Assembly (NCBI GenBank): GCA_002843155.1
Contig: PGZD01000011.1
Coordinates: forward strand, 1-50,427
Direction: 5' to 3'
DNA length: 50,427 nucleotides
Source of the DNA: Gammaproteobacteria bacterium HGW-Gammaproteobacteria-3
GTDB taxonomy: Bacteria > Pseudomonadota > Gammaproteobacteria > Methylococcales > Methylomonadaceae
The notes under the pieces were generated by a model, which made no database searches, was not told where the DNA came from, and was given only the letters and a program-made list of their open reading frames with translations. Below, piece by piece: positions 49,723 through 50,427 of the stretch; positions within the stretch are counted from its first letter, which is position 1, and every line of letters starts with the position of its first letter. The translations under genes were made by a program, and so were the position numbers.

Positions 49723-49927
49723 TAGCGTTTTGAGTCATGTTTGCGGCTTTTATGACATGAAATGGTTTGGTGAATTCGCCCATGACTTCCATTAAGCGTT
49801 GTTGGATCCCGGCAATGGTCATTGCCGCCATCTGGCAACCATTACCCTCTTCCAGGGTAACTTTTTTCTTATGCATTATGTAGATATGGTATATTTCTTC
49901 TTGAGTTAGAGGGTTGAATGTTGTCAT
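49634..49927 (-). CDS. Small hypothetical protein, antisense overlap with the DUF2058 gene
   Basis: A 97-residue frame read from ATG 49927 (an upstream start at 49999 is also open). Amino-acid composition and a sensible start, TTFNPLTQEEIYHIYIMHK, look protein-like, but the last ~29 codons overlap the end of the DUF2058 gene on the opposite strand. No family recognised. It could be a real convergent small gene or a coincidence. Confidence 0.4.
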   Translation of the reverse strand: MTTFNPLTQEEIYHIYIMHKKKVTLEEGNGCQMAAMTIAGIQQRLMEVMGEFTKPFHVIKAANMTQNATTTPNRRVFEIQRRRHFLALLHEVGSVTQ

Positions 49928-50028
49928 TGGACACTTCTTTAGTTTTTTGTTTTGGTAGCCGGAAACTATACCATCTAGCCTTATTAAGAGGTTTTGCATT
50001 TATTATATGAATTCAAGAGATATCAAAT

Positions 50029-50340
50029 ATGAGTATTTTGAAAGAATTTAAAGAATTTGCCGTCCAAGGCAATGCCGTTGATATGGCTGTAGGTATCGTT
50101 ATTGGCGCCTCTTTTGGCAAAATTATTGCCTCTTTGGTTGCTGATTTGATCATGCCACCGATTGGTGTGCTGGTAGGCGGCGTAGACTTTACCAAACTTG
50201 GCGTCACTCTAAAAGAAGCCGTTGGTGATGTGCCTGCTGTAACACTTAACTATGGCAATTTTATCCAGACAGTGGTTGATTTTACTATTATCGCTTTTGC
50301 CATTTTTATGGTGATAAAGCTCATTAATAAACTTACCTGA
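50029..50340 (+). CDS. mscL: Large-conductance mechanosensitive channel, short form
   Basis: MscL opens under membrane tension to release solutes in osmotic downshock. TM1 ([24 protein letters not shown]) and the periplasmic loop with the second helix ending at VIKLINKL are typical. The protein ends after 103 residues, so the C-terminal cytoplasmic helical bundle found in the ~136-residue family is missing. The stop is in frame, and the downstream sequence does not encode the bundle in another frame. Start ATG 50029. Confidence 0.93.
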   Translation: MSILKEFKEFAVQGNAVDMAVGIVIGASFGKIIASLVADLIMPPIGVLVGGVDFTKLGVTLKEAVGDVPAVTLNYGNFIQTVVDFTIIAFAIFMVIKLINKLT

Positions 50341-50427
50341 TTACCCATAAGCCTCAGCTAATTTGAGCAACCGCCCTGGCATGGGTGGCGTGTTCGCCGC
50401 AGCGATGAGAAACCTGGGCATGATGGC
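50341..50427 (-). CDS. Possible C-terminus of a convergent gene, truncated by the window end
   Basis: The minus strand is open from 50427 to a TAA at 50341, directly abutting the mscL stop. The 28 residues end in PGRLLKLAEAYG. No family recognised. An overlapping plus-strand open frame (from 50351) is equally short, so this is a weak call. Confidence 0.3.
   Translation of the reverse strand, partial: AIMPRFLIAAANTPPMPGRLLKLAEAYG

Overview
This window is chromosomal DNA of a type Ia gammaproteobacterial methanotroph (order Methylococcales, Methylobacter/Methylomonas-like). The decisive evidence is a complete pmoCAB operon for particulate methane monooxygenase, with the copper ligands of PmoB and PmoC in place. 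The remaining genes (truD-uppP-surE-pcm-yqaA, the atp operon followed by glmU-glmS, rsd, pepN, moaB) are typical gammaproteobacterial housekeeping genes. No rRNA, tRNA or CRISPR array was seen.

Layout. 1-1482: an IS66-type transposase with its right end. 1632-6472: truD, uppP, smrB (opposite strand), surE, pcm and a yqaA/DedA gene, recalling the truD-surE-pcm neighbourhood of other gammaproteobacteria. A 318-bp IS66-like MITE is inserted exactly where the convergent uppP and smrB genes used to overlap. 6601-11902: oadA and oadB of a sodium-pumping decarboxylase, then a SulP transporter fused to a beta-carbonic anhydrase; together they suggest a bicarbonate/CO2/sodium module. 12539-15720: pmoCAB with a promoter, an intercistronic hairpin and a strong terminator. 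15721-16644: about 0.9 kb without a convincing gene but with a 63-bp site that has the architecture of an integron attC.

16645-26493 is all on the minus strand: a lipoprotein alkaline phosphatase, a secreted Gly/His-rich protein, a glycine-zipper lipoprotein, a small exported protein, a tripartite heavy-metal RND pump with DUF3240, and a heptad-repeat coiled-coil membrane protein. 26719-36760 is mixed: a fatty acid hydroxylase-family enzyme, a nucleosidase-like protein, a GT2 glycosyltransferase, rsd behind a terminator-like leader, a large UPF0182 membrane protein, a DUF4442 thioesterase-like protein, pepN, a DUF423 gene and moaB. A second MITE (161 bp, 18-bp inverted ends, 9-bp target duplication) lies between moaB and a DegQ-type protease.

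38578-50340 holds a cupin, the complete atpIBEFHAGDC operon behind a near-consensus promoter and ending in a terminator, then glmU, glmS, a DUF2058 gene, a small antisense ORF and a short mscL. In physiological terms the window links methane oxidation, energy conservation by the F-ATPase and sodium pump, metal efflux, envelope precursors (uppP, glmU, glmS) and protein quality control. The least-described elements are the two MITEs, the orphan attC-like site, the rsd leader hairpin and the SulP-carbonic anhydrase next to oadAB.
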